Shown here piece by piece: positions 35,227 through 46,400 of a stretch of 64,000 nucleotides of DNA; the stretch's first letter is position 1; every line of letters starts with the position of its first letter. A model generated the notes under the pieces. It saw nothing but the letters and a program-made list of their open reading frames with translations, did no database searches and had not been told where the DNA came from. Origin of the DNA: Apricaphanius iberus (lineage: Eukaryota; Chordata; Actinopteri; Cyprinodontiformes; Aphaniidae). The stretch lies in NCBI GenBank assembly GCA_028564705.1, contig JAPXFQ010000787.1:2914001-2978000 (forward strand), read 5' to 3'. The position numbers were made by a program, and so were the translations under genes.

Positions 35227-35534
35227 ACCAATGAGATCATATTCCACAACAGTTCTCCATAGGTGATTGGTGGAAGCCCTCGTCCAATCAGAATTCATCT
35301 TGAAAGTGTCTCTTTGGTCAGTTTGGATCTTTTTTTCTCCTCCACGAAAAATATATATGAATAACTATCCTAATTTATCTTCAGCAACACGATACACTTT
35401 TATTCACTAAGATGTCTCCTCTTCAGGGACCTGTCAGGCTAAGTTAATGGCACTTTCAATGAGATAAAAAGCTGAAAGTGTCTTGTATTCAGGCGTCTCA
35501 GTGGGAGCTAAGCAGCGTTAGCATTTGGGCTAGC
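35227..35534 (+). promoter_or_regulatory. Candidate promoter (CCAAT boxes and TATA-like)
   Basis: Three CCAAT-type boxes occur within about 65 bp: ACCAATGAG (35228), GATTGGTGG (inverse, about 35265) and GTCCAATCAG (about 35284). AAAAATATATATGAA, TATA-like, follows at about 35347. Downstream is an ATG (35535) and a consensus splice donor. The arrangement is right for a pol II promoter, but motif presence alone is weak. Confidence 0.3.
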
Positions 35535-35593
35535 ATGACAACCAGTGGAACTACCATCGTCAGCATGTTTCCTTCTGATTTTCATTGCGGCGG
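35535..35593 (+). CDS. Candidate first coding exon, unidentified
   Basis: An ATG opens a 59-bp frame (MTTSGTTIVSMFPSDFHCG) ending at a strong donor GTAAGT. A good acceptor (TTTTTCTCTACAG) lies at 36138. The ATG frame meets a stop soon after that acceptor, while another frame stays open through 36250 (LHYGPQKAVLCFQ…). Either a non-coding transcript, a broken gene, or chance would fit. No family is recognised. Confidence 0.2.
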
Positions 35594-36250
35594 GTAAGTT
35601 GCAAACTCAAACTCGGGGTGGTTTTCAGCCTCGTGTCGTCTTGTTGGGATGCATTTTACGGGCGCATAAAATAATTTTAGAGTTCAGGGTCAGTGTAAGT
35701 GAGCTAAGGCACCTAGCAGCAGTGTGTCAGCTAACTGCGGTGTCGCTGTTCCTTGTGCAAACACAGCTGTAGCGAATCTTCGTTCCCCTAAACGGTCGCT
35801 CATTCCAGTTATAAAGGCCTCACAAACAACTCCCCAGTGAAAAATATCACACCTATACGACACTTAAAGCGAATGTTGGTTCACTTTTTGATGTAATGTC
35901 CTCGAATTAACGTTACTTGTATACGGCGTTGTAATGGTATGTTCTTTGTATTGTTGCAGCAAAACTTATTGCACATATTAAATCCCAGTTTAGATGTTTC
36001 CAATCGTGCCCATATAAACTTACATAAACGACTGGAATATGATTTTTTTTGACGTAGAGCATTTTTGCAAAATAATTTGACCAACCGTTATTTTTAAGTT
36101 TTCTTTTATCCAGTTTTGTCTCCTTTTTTTCTCTACAGACCTCCATTATGGACCTCAGAAGGCAGTGTTGTGCTTCCAAACGGATAACCATGTGTGCTTC
36201 CTGTATCTGGATCATGGACTTGTCCACAGATTTTCTCAGCAAATCCTACA

Positions 36251-36997
36251 GGTTAACTGCATTTTTAATCACCGCTATGGGACATAAAGTACATGATTTT
36301 GAGCAAAACTTGCACACTAAAAAACAACCAAAATAGACTGAGCATTTCATTTCAGCTTCCTAAGCTGCATTTCCTTTTGCATTTTTGATATGCTGTATGA
36401 AAAACAGTCTTTCAATAGGTGGAACATCTGGCTAAAATACTGGCCCAATGTACACAGGGTCTCTTCTAACATGCTACAACAGTAACCAGCTGTAATAAGT
36501 GTATAAATGGGGGTTATGTGACCTTAATAAGAAAGAACCAGGCTGTTTATTGATAATTTAGTTTACCCTGGATCATAACATGTCACGAGAATCGACTACC
36601 CATAAATATTAGATTTAAAAAACAAATAAATTACTATAATTTTTAAGTCGCTCCAAGACAATTAAACAAATATACAATTGTGATTAAGTGGGGATTACAA
36701 AGAAGTAACACACAACACACTTTTGTGTCAAAGAATTGAAGGGAAGTTGAGTCGTTTGTGTGGAAGAATATTAAGTGGGGCTCAGAATTTTAGTTGACAC
36801 AATTTATGTCATGGAATACATGAAGTTTTACTGCAAAATGTCATTAATTTGTTGTAAAGATTTTTTTTTTTAATCACCGAAGTGTTTTTGGGATGTAAGT
36901 TTCTATTTCCTATAAGAGTTTTCACTTTTGGTGGGGTGGATTAATCGTTTTTGACTGCAAGCTGGTCGATGAAAGAGAGGTTGATGCACAAATAGAG
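36251..36997. other. Intergenic, nothing recognised
   Basis: AT-rich sequence without coding signals. Confidence 0.4.
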
Positions 36998-37387
36998 ATG
37001 TGCATTGGCAAGAATCTGTATCACAGTACAGGGGTAACGATATGATATATTGCTGCATATTTCAATGCTATGAGTAGGACTATTGTGAGGAAAATAAATT
37101 AATTTAACTGTAGAAAAACAGTGACTGCATTCTAAACACTCCAGCCTGTCTCAAACATAAACTCATCCAGTTTTATTACAAAATTTAGTTAATCCACTGG
37201 AACGAAGGTGAAAACAGCCACCAACTACCAGTCATACTAACAATTTCACTACAAAATCACTACCATCGTTAATGGGTCAATTGAAATTAAAAATAGAAAT
37301 CTATAGATTGCTTTTTTATATTGATACAAGGTTGTGACATTAAATATCACAATATGGTTGCGTTTCGATATTTTCTTACATCCCTAA
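36998..37387. mobile_element. MITE family copy A
   Basis: It begins near GATGTGCATTGGCAAGAATC and ends near TTTCGATATTTTCTTACATCCC. Internal blocks TTCTAAACACTCCAGCCTG, GTGAAAACAGCCACC and CAGTCATAC are shared with copies at 42203-42508 and 49985-50370. No ORF. Confidence 0.65.
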
Positions 37388-38185
37388 ACACCAATGGCTT
37401 TTTTTTTTTTTACTTGATTAAAAATTATGCACATTTAAATATTTCGATATTCCAAATAAATGTTCATTAGTTTTAACATATTTAGTTGAAAACAACTAAA
37501 CAATAACACAAACTTATTAAGAAGTTAAACAACTTAAAGGTTTGTTTTAGATTAATTTAAATTACTAAGAGGTTTCAAGTCTTTTGGTATATTAAATCGG
37601 GTTTATCTTCATGTGTAGGTAATAAGCTCAAAGTAAAAATAAATTAACTAAAAATCCCACTTTTATTTTTAAATAGTTTAAAAAAAATCCAGATTTGATC
37701 ATCGACATTATTATTAGCCAGCTCTTTGTTACATTCCATAAGGAGGGTACCATATTACACAGAACAAAGATCCAATTACTCCAATTTACCATCATGAGTG
37801 CCACCTTTAAATCAGTATTAACATTTTTCTGTTGGTTACCTTTTTAAAAGCTAAAACTGTTCTGGAGAGTACTTACTGACCAGCTGTTAGGAGGTAACTA
37901 ACCGTTTCCATCCCTTTCTCCTGCTCATTGGGTTTCACACGCCTTGGTTTTGCTCACATTGGCCCTTATTCTCGCAGTCCCCTTCAGTGTTGGCGCTACT
38001 GTTCAGAGGCACATTCAGGCTTGGAACCGGACGAGCTAGAGTTAGATTCAAAAGGGCTGGTGGGACTGCGCGTTGAATAATCTACTAGTTTAAAAATGAA
38101 TGGTCAAATCCACCTTTAATGGCGCCAAAATGCAAAATTACCGACTTAGAAGGGAGTTTCCTTCTGGGTCCAGACTAGTAGTACC
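37388..38185. other. Intergenic, nothing recognised
   Basis: AT-rich until 37,900, then more mixed. No gene signals. Confidence 0.4.
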
Positions 38186-38762
38186 CTGCATCCGAAACCA
38201 CTGAATGTTAGCCTCTAAGCACTAACACTAGCAACTAATCCTTAACCTTTCATGGGGTCAACAGTGAGAACACTATGGCTAGTAGTCTAGGGAGCCGTTC
38301 GCGAATGTGCCCATTTCCAACAGCCTTTCTACCCGACGTCATTACGCGACGTAAACGCACATGAATGACGCATATCAAAATAAACCTTCGGACGAGGTTG
38401 ACAGACTTTTTTTACAGTCTATGACTCACATGCGCGCATCTTTTCCCTTTAAAAAAAAAGAGAAAAAAGCGTCTTTTTCCTTTCGGCCATTTTCGTTATT
38501 TTACATGATGTAGGCCGGGCGACTGGTATTGATGGCGTCTTGTGGCGCAAGGGATTGTGGGATGGCACATAGCTCCTAATCGCCAGTTAGTTAGCATCAG
38601 AGGTCTCTATGCTAAAGTGGCTATGATAGTTAGTATACAGGCCACTTTCCCTAACTCCGTCCTAACTGGAAGCCCAATTCAGATGCATCTTATCATGGCG
38701 GAAGCTGACGCACATCCGGTTTGGCGTAAGACCTCTTACCAATTTAGTGGTTTCGGATGCAG
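38186..38762. mobile_element. Non-autonomous DNA element with perfect 17-bp TIRs
   Basis: CTGCATCCGAAACCACT at 38186-38202 is exactly inverted at 38746-38762. The 577-bp interior includes a CpG-bearing stretch (ACGTCATTACGCGACG) and has no transposase. No clear target duplication is visible, so the superfamily is undetermined. It lies about 1.3 kb upstream of the epc1 CpG-rich region. Confidence 0.6.
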
Positions 38763-39889
38763 CCGTAGTTTCAGCTGTTCTGGTGCTCCTCACTGATTGG
38801 TTCAGGTGCTGCAACAGAAAGCTCAGAAGCATCTTAAGTGTTTATTGTTTATTGGCGTTTGTATGTTCCAGACAAATTCATCAGTAGCAGAATATTGAGT
38901 AAAAAAAATGTTTTGTTGCGTCTTGAGGATGCAAAATGTGGAAAATGTTTTCGTTCTTAAAAAGGACACACGTGGGTTTTTATGTTCCTCCGTGTAGGTC
39001 AAGCCGCTTCCCATTTACATGCAGCATAACAGGCAGTGTGGATTTTACCCACAAATTCATTTTGATTTTTGGGAAATAGAGCTGAAGTTCGTCATATCAT
39101 CTGTCTTTCCCACGATTTTTCTTTATGATTTTATCTAACAGTCCTAAAGGGCTCTGTTGGTGTTTGCCTTTCCTTTAACAGCAAATGGGCCACACTAAGA
39201 AATCCATGTCCTTCTATTACAGAACTTCATGAACTTGTTGCACTGCAGCAGGACACTTTTTTTCCAATCAAATGTACAGTGTATTTAAAGCTGAAAGTAT
39301 GTAAATATATTCATAGTGAAGTTTTGTTTCATGCTTAAAAAAAAAAGTTTTGCAAAATCAGGAAATTTTAGTCTTTGAAAGCTTTGGATGATTTCTAAAC
39401 ATTCCTAACGTGAAATATATTATCTGATACATGGGTAAATTTCAGTTTTCAGCCATTTTTTTCTTTTTTTCTCTTTAGATCAGTTTGTTTCAACTGAATG
39501 AAATTGGTTTGATGCTTATTGAAGCTTATTATTGTGAGGATGTTTTTGCTCCACATGGTGGCGACATATGCTAATCATTTGAATCAGTTGAATAAGTAAC
39601 ACAGTTAACCTGAATAATGTAAAAATACTAATAAAAACAGTTTATGATGCCAGATAGAATTTTTTTTTAGTCAACATGGATTTTCACTTGTAATATTTGT
39701 AGTTTTTTATATTAAATTTTTCTACAATATCATGGCGGGGCATTTACCCCGGCTCTGTTAAATATATGTTTATTTTCAAACCAAACTCTAGCTGCACGCT
39801 GGTTTATAACAGCCTAGCATCCCGATTCTGGAAGCTGGATGTTCCGATCCCATCGCCAGCATCCAGCATCATCTCCCCCCTAATCTTTC
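38763..39889. other. Upstream flank of epc1, nothing recognised
   Basis: AT-rich DNA between the TIR element and the CpG-rich promoter. No coding signals. Confidence 0.45.
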
Positions 39890-40009
39890 CTCCCCCCACC
39901 CCTAGCGTTTCTCGAGCGCGCACGCGTGCGAAGCTGCGTGGGAATGGCTGTTTGTGTGACCGAGTGGGCTGGGCCGCTCGCAGCGAGCACTGAGCTGCAT
40001 GAGTTTGTA

Positions 40010-40039
40010 ATGTCCGCCATGTTGGCCATGGCGTATTGA
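40010..40039 (+). CDS. Upstream ORF 1 of epc1 (9 codons)
   Basis: The short frame MSAMLAMAY-stop has three in-frame ATGs overlapping the GCCAT motifs. If the transcript starts upstream of 40010 it would precede the main start. Whether it is in the mRNA is unknown. Confidence 0.4.
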   Translation: MSAMLAMAY

Positions 40040-40188
40040 ACCGGACAGGAACGGCGGAGCGCAGCAGCGAGAGAGACCGACAGACGGCGACTAAGACCCG
40101 GGCCTGCCCGGCTCTGTTCGCGCTGCTTACCGGACCTGAAAGCCTTGCCCTCGGACCGACCCTGACAGACACCGCGACAGATTCCTCA

Positions 40189-40260
40189 ATGAGAACTCGA
40201 AGCAGACGTGCTGTTACTCCAGGCAGTTCCCAGAGATTTATGCTGCGTCTTTTATTATAA
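40189..40260 (+). CDS. Upstream ORF 2 of epc1 (23 codons)
   Basis: It starts at an ATG in TCAATGAG and stops with TAA at 40258-40260, three bases before the epc1 start codon at 40264. The peptide is Arg-rich (MRTRSRRAV…RLLL). The close spacing leaves little room for reinitiation, so it could limit epc1 translation. A second in-frame ATG lies at about 40240. Confidence 0.55.
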   Translation: MRTRSRRAVTPGSSQRFMLRLLL

Positions 40261-40263
40261 GAA

Positions 40264-40416
40264 ATGAGTAAACTGTCGTTTCGGGCGCGGGCGTTGGATG
40301 CTTGTAAGCCCCTGCCCGTCTTCCGCTGCGAGGATCTGCCCGACCTGCACGAATATGCCTCAATCAACCGGGCGGTGCCGCAGATGCCAACGGGGATGGA
40401 AAAGGAGGAGGAATCG
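40264..40416 (+). CDS. epc1: epc1 exon 1 (coding part)
   Basis: It encodes residues 1-51, MSKLSFRARALDACKPLP through the invariant PQMPTGMEKEEES. The start has G at -3 and A at +4, and matches the family N-terminus exactly. The donor is TCG|GTATGT, phase 0. Confidence 0.96.
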
Positions 40417-43400
40417 GTATGTTGTTTTAAAAGGCGATCGGCCGCTGCTGGATTTCTTTGACGGGTTTTTTCGGCGCCACATTGTTACCTGCGCAAGCTT
40501 GTGCAAAATGGCCGCCATTGCTGCCGTTTCGTGGTCACGACAGATCTCGACGAGCACTTAATTTTACTGAACTTTACCGACACCAGGGGAATCGTAGTGT
40601 CGCAGTGCTGTGGTGTTTTACAGAAAAGCCGTGTTTCAACCGTTTGCTGCGCTGCAAACGGCTCGCGAATGCACAAAGAAGTCACGTGACCCGTGTCGGC
40701 GCCACCATTTTGTTGACTTTCTCTTTGCTAAAGGCGGGCAGAGGCCTTGGCTGGTGTGCGGTGCCGCTGCTTGTGCGGCAGGGGGAGACAGTGGGCCTCT
40801 GGTTCGCTCTGACAGCTAGGGATCGGTGTGTTGACAGTTGCAGCCGGGCCATGTGTGCTGCTGTGCTGGGTGGAGAATGCCGGGAGAAAATCGTAGAAAC
40901 CCCTGCTTTAAAGTTGAGGGTTGTAGATTAAAGTCGCGGCAGTTTGTTACTTTGCTCACTAATAAAACAAATATAATGGTAATGAATAATTATGGTTATA
41001 GATAGATTATTGTAAGGTGATTGCTGGATATTTGATTCAACTGGCTGTTGCCCATTTTCAGCTGCAAGTAAAAGTGTTCTATTCCTACTGTTTTTTGCCA
41101 ACTCCGTGTATCTGTAATAATTTAGCCTTATAAAGCCTTGAAAGTTGAGTTTGTTGTTGATATTCCGACAGTCACAATCTTTCAGATCAAACTGAACTAA
41201 TTTTCTTTAAACATAAAAACAAGTTGTAATTGATGAACTCTAAATATGATTATCAGTTGCTGTAAAAGAGAATAAAATCAAATCCGAATAAAGGAATTGC
41301 AAATTGTGATGGTTAAAACAATTCGCAAAACTGTTCTAAAAGTTAATTTTTATAATATTCAAGTGTGGGCCGCTCTATCTGACTTGTGCTGCTCAGTGTT
41401 AGAAAACTGGATAGTAGCGTTATTGCTTTTAGGATTGTTCATCGGTTTAACAGGATAACATCCATTTTCAATAAGATTATAAAAAAAAAAGTCCAATAAC
41501 TGTTATGATTAGCATATACATAAGGTGTGTGTATAGGGACTTAGCATGTTGGCCATCAAAATCTACGCTGGATGGGGGAATCACGAGCAGCTGGAGTTCA
41601 TCCAACTGGCCAGCTATTTTACTGGTAGACAGAATTTCAATGCATGAAACTTAAAATGTATTCTCCTCAACTGTGTCAGGTCAAAAGAAAAGAAGGCTGA
41701 AGTTTATTGGCATGACAACAATCTAATAGTTAGACCAACAGTTGTTTGCAATATATTAAAGCACAAATTTGAGCTCTTTGGAGGCCAGAGTAACACAGCA
41801 TTGGCCTGCACACTGCTGCTCTGCTGGATGAAACAAAACATACCCATATGTCTAGGTATTTAAAAAAAATATATATATATAGCCAGCGACTTGGATGAAA
41901 ATTTATTTGAGCAAAATGTTAATTGGTTCTTGATTCAAGATGAAAGCAGTTGAGTCACATTTTTCTGAATGCAGTCATAATGAGGGAAGTTTTCACTCAA
42001 GGCTGTAACCATAATTTATAACTATATATCGCACATCAGTAAACTATCCATCAGTTACAAGCTCTGTATATGTAGAAAAACCTCATTTTTATCCTCTTCC
42101 AAGTCGGGTTAAGTATGGAAAACTGAACTGATTATGGAAAAACAATTGTCTTCAGAGCAGCTTTAATTCTTAATTCATAGGTAATTATGTCCTCTATTTT
42201 AGGGATGATAATTGGCAAGAAACTGGTGATACGATATGTATTTTTTTTACTGAGTTTACCTAAAATACGTCATATTCTAAACACCAACCTGTTTTTTACA
42301 TAACACATACAGTTTATTATTAGATTAAATTAATCCACTGCCATAAAGGTGAGAACAGCAACCATCAAGCAGTTATGCTTTTAATTTTATTGCAAATATT
42401 CATCCATATCCATTCAGATTCTTATAAAAATAAAGGTCGATACATTGCCTTTGAATATTAATACAATAATGTGATTTATTGGCGCATCGATATTTTCAGT
42501 CCCATCACACCTCAGTTTTTCTCCAGCTCAATACGTTTTGGTCTGTTTGAAGTAGATCCCCAAGATAAATGTGTCTCTGTTTTCTTCTTGGCCTCTATAA
42601 AACCCTGTAAAAATCTGGCTTGTCAAACTGATGTATTGTTTAACTGAATCTGGTTCGATAGCTTCAAATAGTCTGTATTTTTTTACATCTCGTTCCTATT
42701 TTTTAAGTCTATTTTGTTAATGCTGATGTAAATTCATCCAAATGCCCAAAAAAAAGAAGGAATAAAAAGCCGGGAAACAACCGTTTTAGAACTCTGCTTA
42801 ATCATAAGCCGATTTCATCTGTTATCAGTGTGATGTGGAAAAGCAGAAAACACTTAACAAGGTAAATACTTTATATTCAGATGTCAAGATTGGGGCAAAC
42901 TGCAGCCTGGAAAACCCTGGAATTTTGATCACGTAGGTTAAGAAGTCATGCCGTTATTTTCTTGCCTCCTTCGTTTTCGGTTTCACTCCGAGACTTCTCC
43001 TTTAGGAAGCCGCAGCAGACAGAAACGCGAGGACAACACTGACACAGTGCAAAATCAGCAGAAACCCCGTCTCACCCCCACGCCGGCCCTCTCCCCACCT
43101 ACTGTACACAATCCACACGGTGTCATTACATAACCGTGTGACAGCAGAGATAAAGAGGACAGTTTTACTACAAGGCAGCGCATGGCTTGGCTCCCTGACC
43201 CACATCCTCTCCAGCAGCAGCGTTGTTTCTATTCTCAACCAGATAAATGACCGCGTGTGGGATGGAGAGTTACGTTACTGTATTTAGTGACTAAAAGGTG
43301 CTGCATTAAAAAGCATTAAACGGAAATAGCTGTGACCTTAGGGCTGGTTAGTTCATGATTGTAGGTCCAACTTAGTGAACGGAATTATGTGCAGGTTTTG

Positions 43401-46400
43401 TGTTTTTTTTTTTTTTTTTTTTTTTTCTTTAATGGAAAATATTCAAATTTCCTGGGATTATTACCTTGTATACCAGTCTTTAACCTATCGAGCTATTAAT
43501 CCGTCTATCCCAGTGGTTTTCAACCCTGCACCCCGTGGCTCACTGCCCTGCATATGTCTGAGGTGTCTTTCATATGATGGCTGAGTGACAGACCTTTGCT
43601 AAACTGCCATCAACTAAATAAGGCGTGTTAAAGCAAGGAAACATCTAAAACATGCGCTTGGGACCAGGGTTGAGAAACACTGCTCTATCAAACACTCCAT
43701 GCTTTATTTTTCCTGCCAATCTTACCGTTTGTCCAGCTTTCAGTCATTTCTACATTTTGATTGCAGATGATTGTAGTTAAAATGAGCGGGAAATGAATGG
43801 GAAATCTGAGTTTGGAAAAGTATGTAGGAACCCCTTGTCATCAGGCACTCCTGAACATTCATGGCACCAGACCTGGAAAGTACAGTAAACTTCCAAGCTG
43901 CATCCTCGGTGCTGCTAGTAATTATGGTGAAACAGGAGGCGTGACGTTGGGTTCACTAGTGAAGCTCCACGGATGTTTCTTTAACTCTCATCTCCATGTT
44001 TAAAGGGTAGACCTGGCTCCACATCTGTTCTCATTGGTCAGGAGGTGAAGGCCCCAACCTCAGATGGAGACAGATGTGTAACCATGACAATAGGGGACAC
44101 ACACAAATTAAATAGAAAATGATTCTACTTATGTAGGTTTACATATTTCCCGGTTATCACCATTAGAAGTCTTCAGTAGGAAAAACGACCAAGTGGGATT
44201 GGGTTTCTGCAGCGAGTTACGTAACCGTGGTATTTCCTGTTTGCAACCACAGAGAAATGTAGCCTCAGCCTGAGGGAGTGGACCCTAGAATCAGCTGGGC
44301 TGTGCTCGTGTGCCATTCAGGAACAAACATGCTTTCTTCTGTACTCAAGACTTCTGGGCGGAATGAGCTGGAACCACCTGCAGGAGGCCCAGTTTCTGTT
44401 GCCATGGCACCCTTTGCTACTCTCATCGTGTGTTTATCACCAAGAAGGTGTGAAGGGAAAAAAGGATCGTTTCTCCAGCCTCATCATTTATGTTTTCAGG
44501 GATAAAATATTAAACTGTTAGAGCCATGCTTCCATTTAAAAAAAAGAAAATAGAGAAATTAAATCTGAAATACTCTTGTTTCTAGGTACCTCTGTGAAAC
44601 TGCCTGGTATTGAAATGTTCTGGAAGAATCCAAGAAAGTATTTGTTTTAGAGAGATGATTCCAAAACCTAGTAGATTGTTGCCTTAGTGAGGATGATTGT
44701 AAGACGGAAACATTTGATACAATATGAACTAGGGCTGCAACAAACGGTTATTTGGATAATCGATGAATCGGATGGGGTCTGGACTCGACTAATTTAATTA
44801 GTGGGGAAAATATTAAAAAGTGCTATGGAAACATTTTTTTCTCTCCTTCACTTCATTTAATAGATTATTATTAGCAAACAATTCAATCGCTTGCAAAAGA
44901 ACATGCTATCACCTTAAATGTCTTACAGCTGTTGAAATGTTTAATAAACAGTAAATGAAGAAATTTTTTTTTGTTGCTTAAAAGTGACCTGAGCTATTAG
45001 AAAAAACAATAAATGAATATCCAAATCTAAATCAAAACATCACCTGTTCCCTCCTCAGATATATCCATATTTTCTAATCCAAACTTTTGAACGTGGTTTC
45101 TTTTTTAGTCCCAGTATTGTCTAATCAAAATATAACACAGGCACAGCTGGCTAGGGCATTTGCATAACGGCAAGTATTATCCTTTTGATGTCTATATTCA
45201 CGTTCTTGTTGGGTGACTTTATCCAGTCCAACGGGAGGACTTAGTGGGGCTGGATAAAAATACAATATTATAAGTAGATCGATGGATGTCAGGTACGATA
45301 CTGGGGAAATGGTTGATTTGAAAAAAAGTTAAACTTTTTCATAATAATCAGGTAGCATGTTACTGCACTCAATGCTATCCTGCTCAGCTACAACACTATT
45401 GGATGGGGAGCATCGATTCAGATAATGCTCCCAGTGATGAAAATTCTTACATGTCCTGTTATCAATGTTAAACCTGTTTAAATAAAAAAATACTCTTCCA
45501 TCTGTTCTTTCGGTGCCTATTCTCAGTCTTAAAGTCTCAGTCTTCTTCGGTGCCTAGTCTGGTCGTATGCAGACGAGCGCTTGGACTGAGCCAGGTTCTA
45601 CTGGAGGTTTCTTTCCACTGTCGCTACATGCTTGTTCAGTATTAGGGATTGCTGTGGTTGGAGTCTGCATTCAGTGCAAAACCTCACATCAATGACTCAA
45701 CTTAATCTGCTGGGATTCCTTACATAGAAAATTTTTAACTGATTGGAATGTTTGTATAATTGTAATGAAATGACTCTCCTTGTAAATGACATCTGTTGTG
45801 AATTAGCGCTATATAATTAAAATGAAAGGAATTGAATTACTCCAAACTGGGGATGCTACGATTAGCCGATTCGTCACGACAATGTCGACAATCAGAATTG
45901 TCAACAATAAATGTATTTGATGACGTGATTGTTGTGGGGTTTTATATTTATCGCAGCTTTTCTCTTATGTTGTCAGCACCTGGATGTTGGCTGGTTCCGT
46001 TTAGAGCAGACAGTGTAGCGCTGCTGCTGTCATCAAGACATCAAAGCATAGGTGAAAGGTCGCGACAATTGTAGAGGAGTGCGCATAGGTGGCTCATTTA
46101 TTTCTGTTTATGGCAGCAGCCCAATACCTTGTTGGTCTCATGGACGCAAAAACAATGAAAAGGCGGACAAAGTGAGAGTTAATTAAAAGGAAAATGTTAT
46201 TTATTATATTGATCTAACATTAACAGTAGTGATTGTGATTTGATTTCCCTTAGCACGTCATGTGTCTGCTGTAATACATTTTATGTCCTAAATGTTGATC
46301 ATTTTAACTGTTAGTATTTTAGATCACAGTTCTGCAATAAGATACAATTTATCGGTCAACCGATTAGTCGACTAATCGGCAAAATAATAGACGATTAGTC

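Larger units (their letters stand above)
39890..40263 (+). promoter_or_regulatory. epc1: epc1 CpG-island promoter and 5' UTR
   Basis: GC and CpG content rise sharply here (for example GAGCGCGCACGCGTGCG at about 39914) against an AT-rich background, and stay high to about 40900. There is no obvious TATA box, as usual for housekeeping chromatin genes. YY1-like GCCAT motifs occur at 40015-40030, and again in early intron 1 (AAAATGGCCGCCATTG, about 40505). The exact transcription start is not visible. The region includes two upstream ORFs. Confidence 0.8.

Noticed and set aside
39804..40367. Minus-strand 187-codon open frame over the CpG island
   Set aside because: It is antisense to the promoter, 5' UTR and epc1 exon 1, where GC richness depletes stops. 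No family resemblance.
40458..40931. 157-codon open frame after epc1 exon 1
   Set aside because: It begins in intron 1 just past the donor, within the CpG island, and shows no protein family features.
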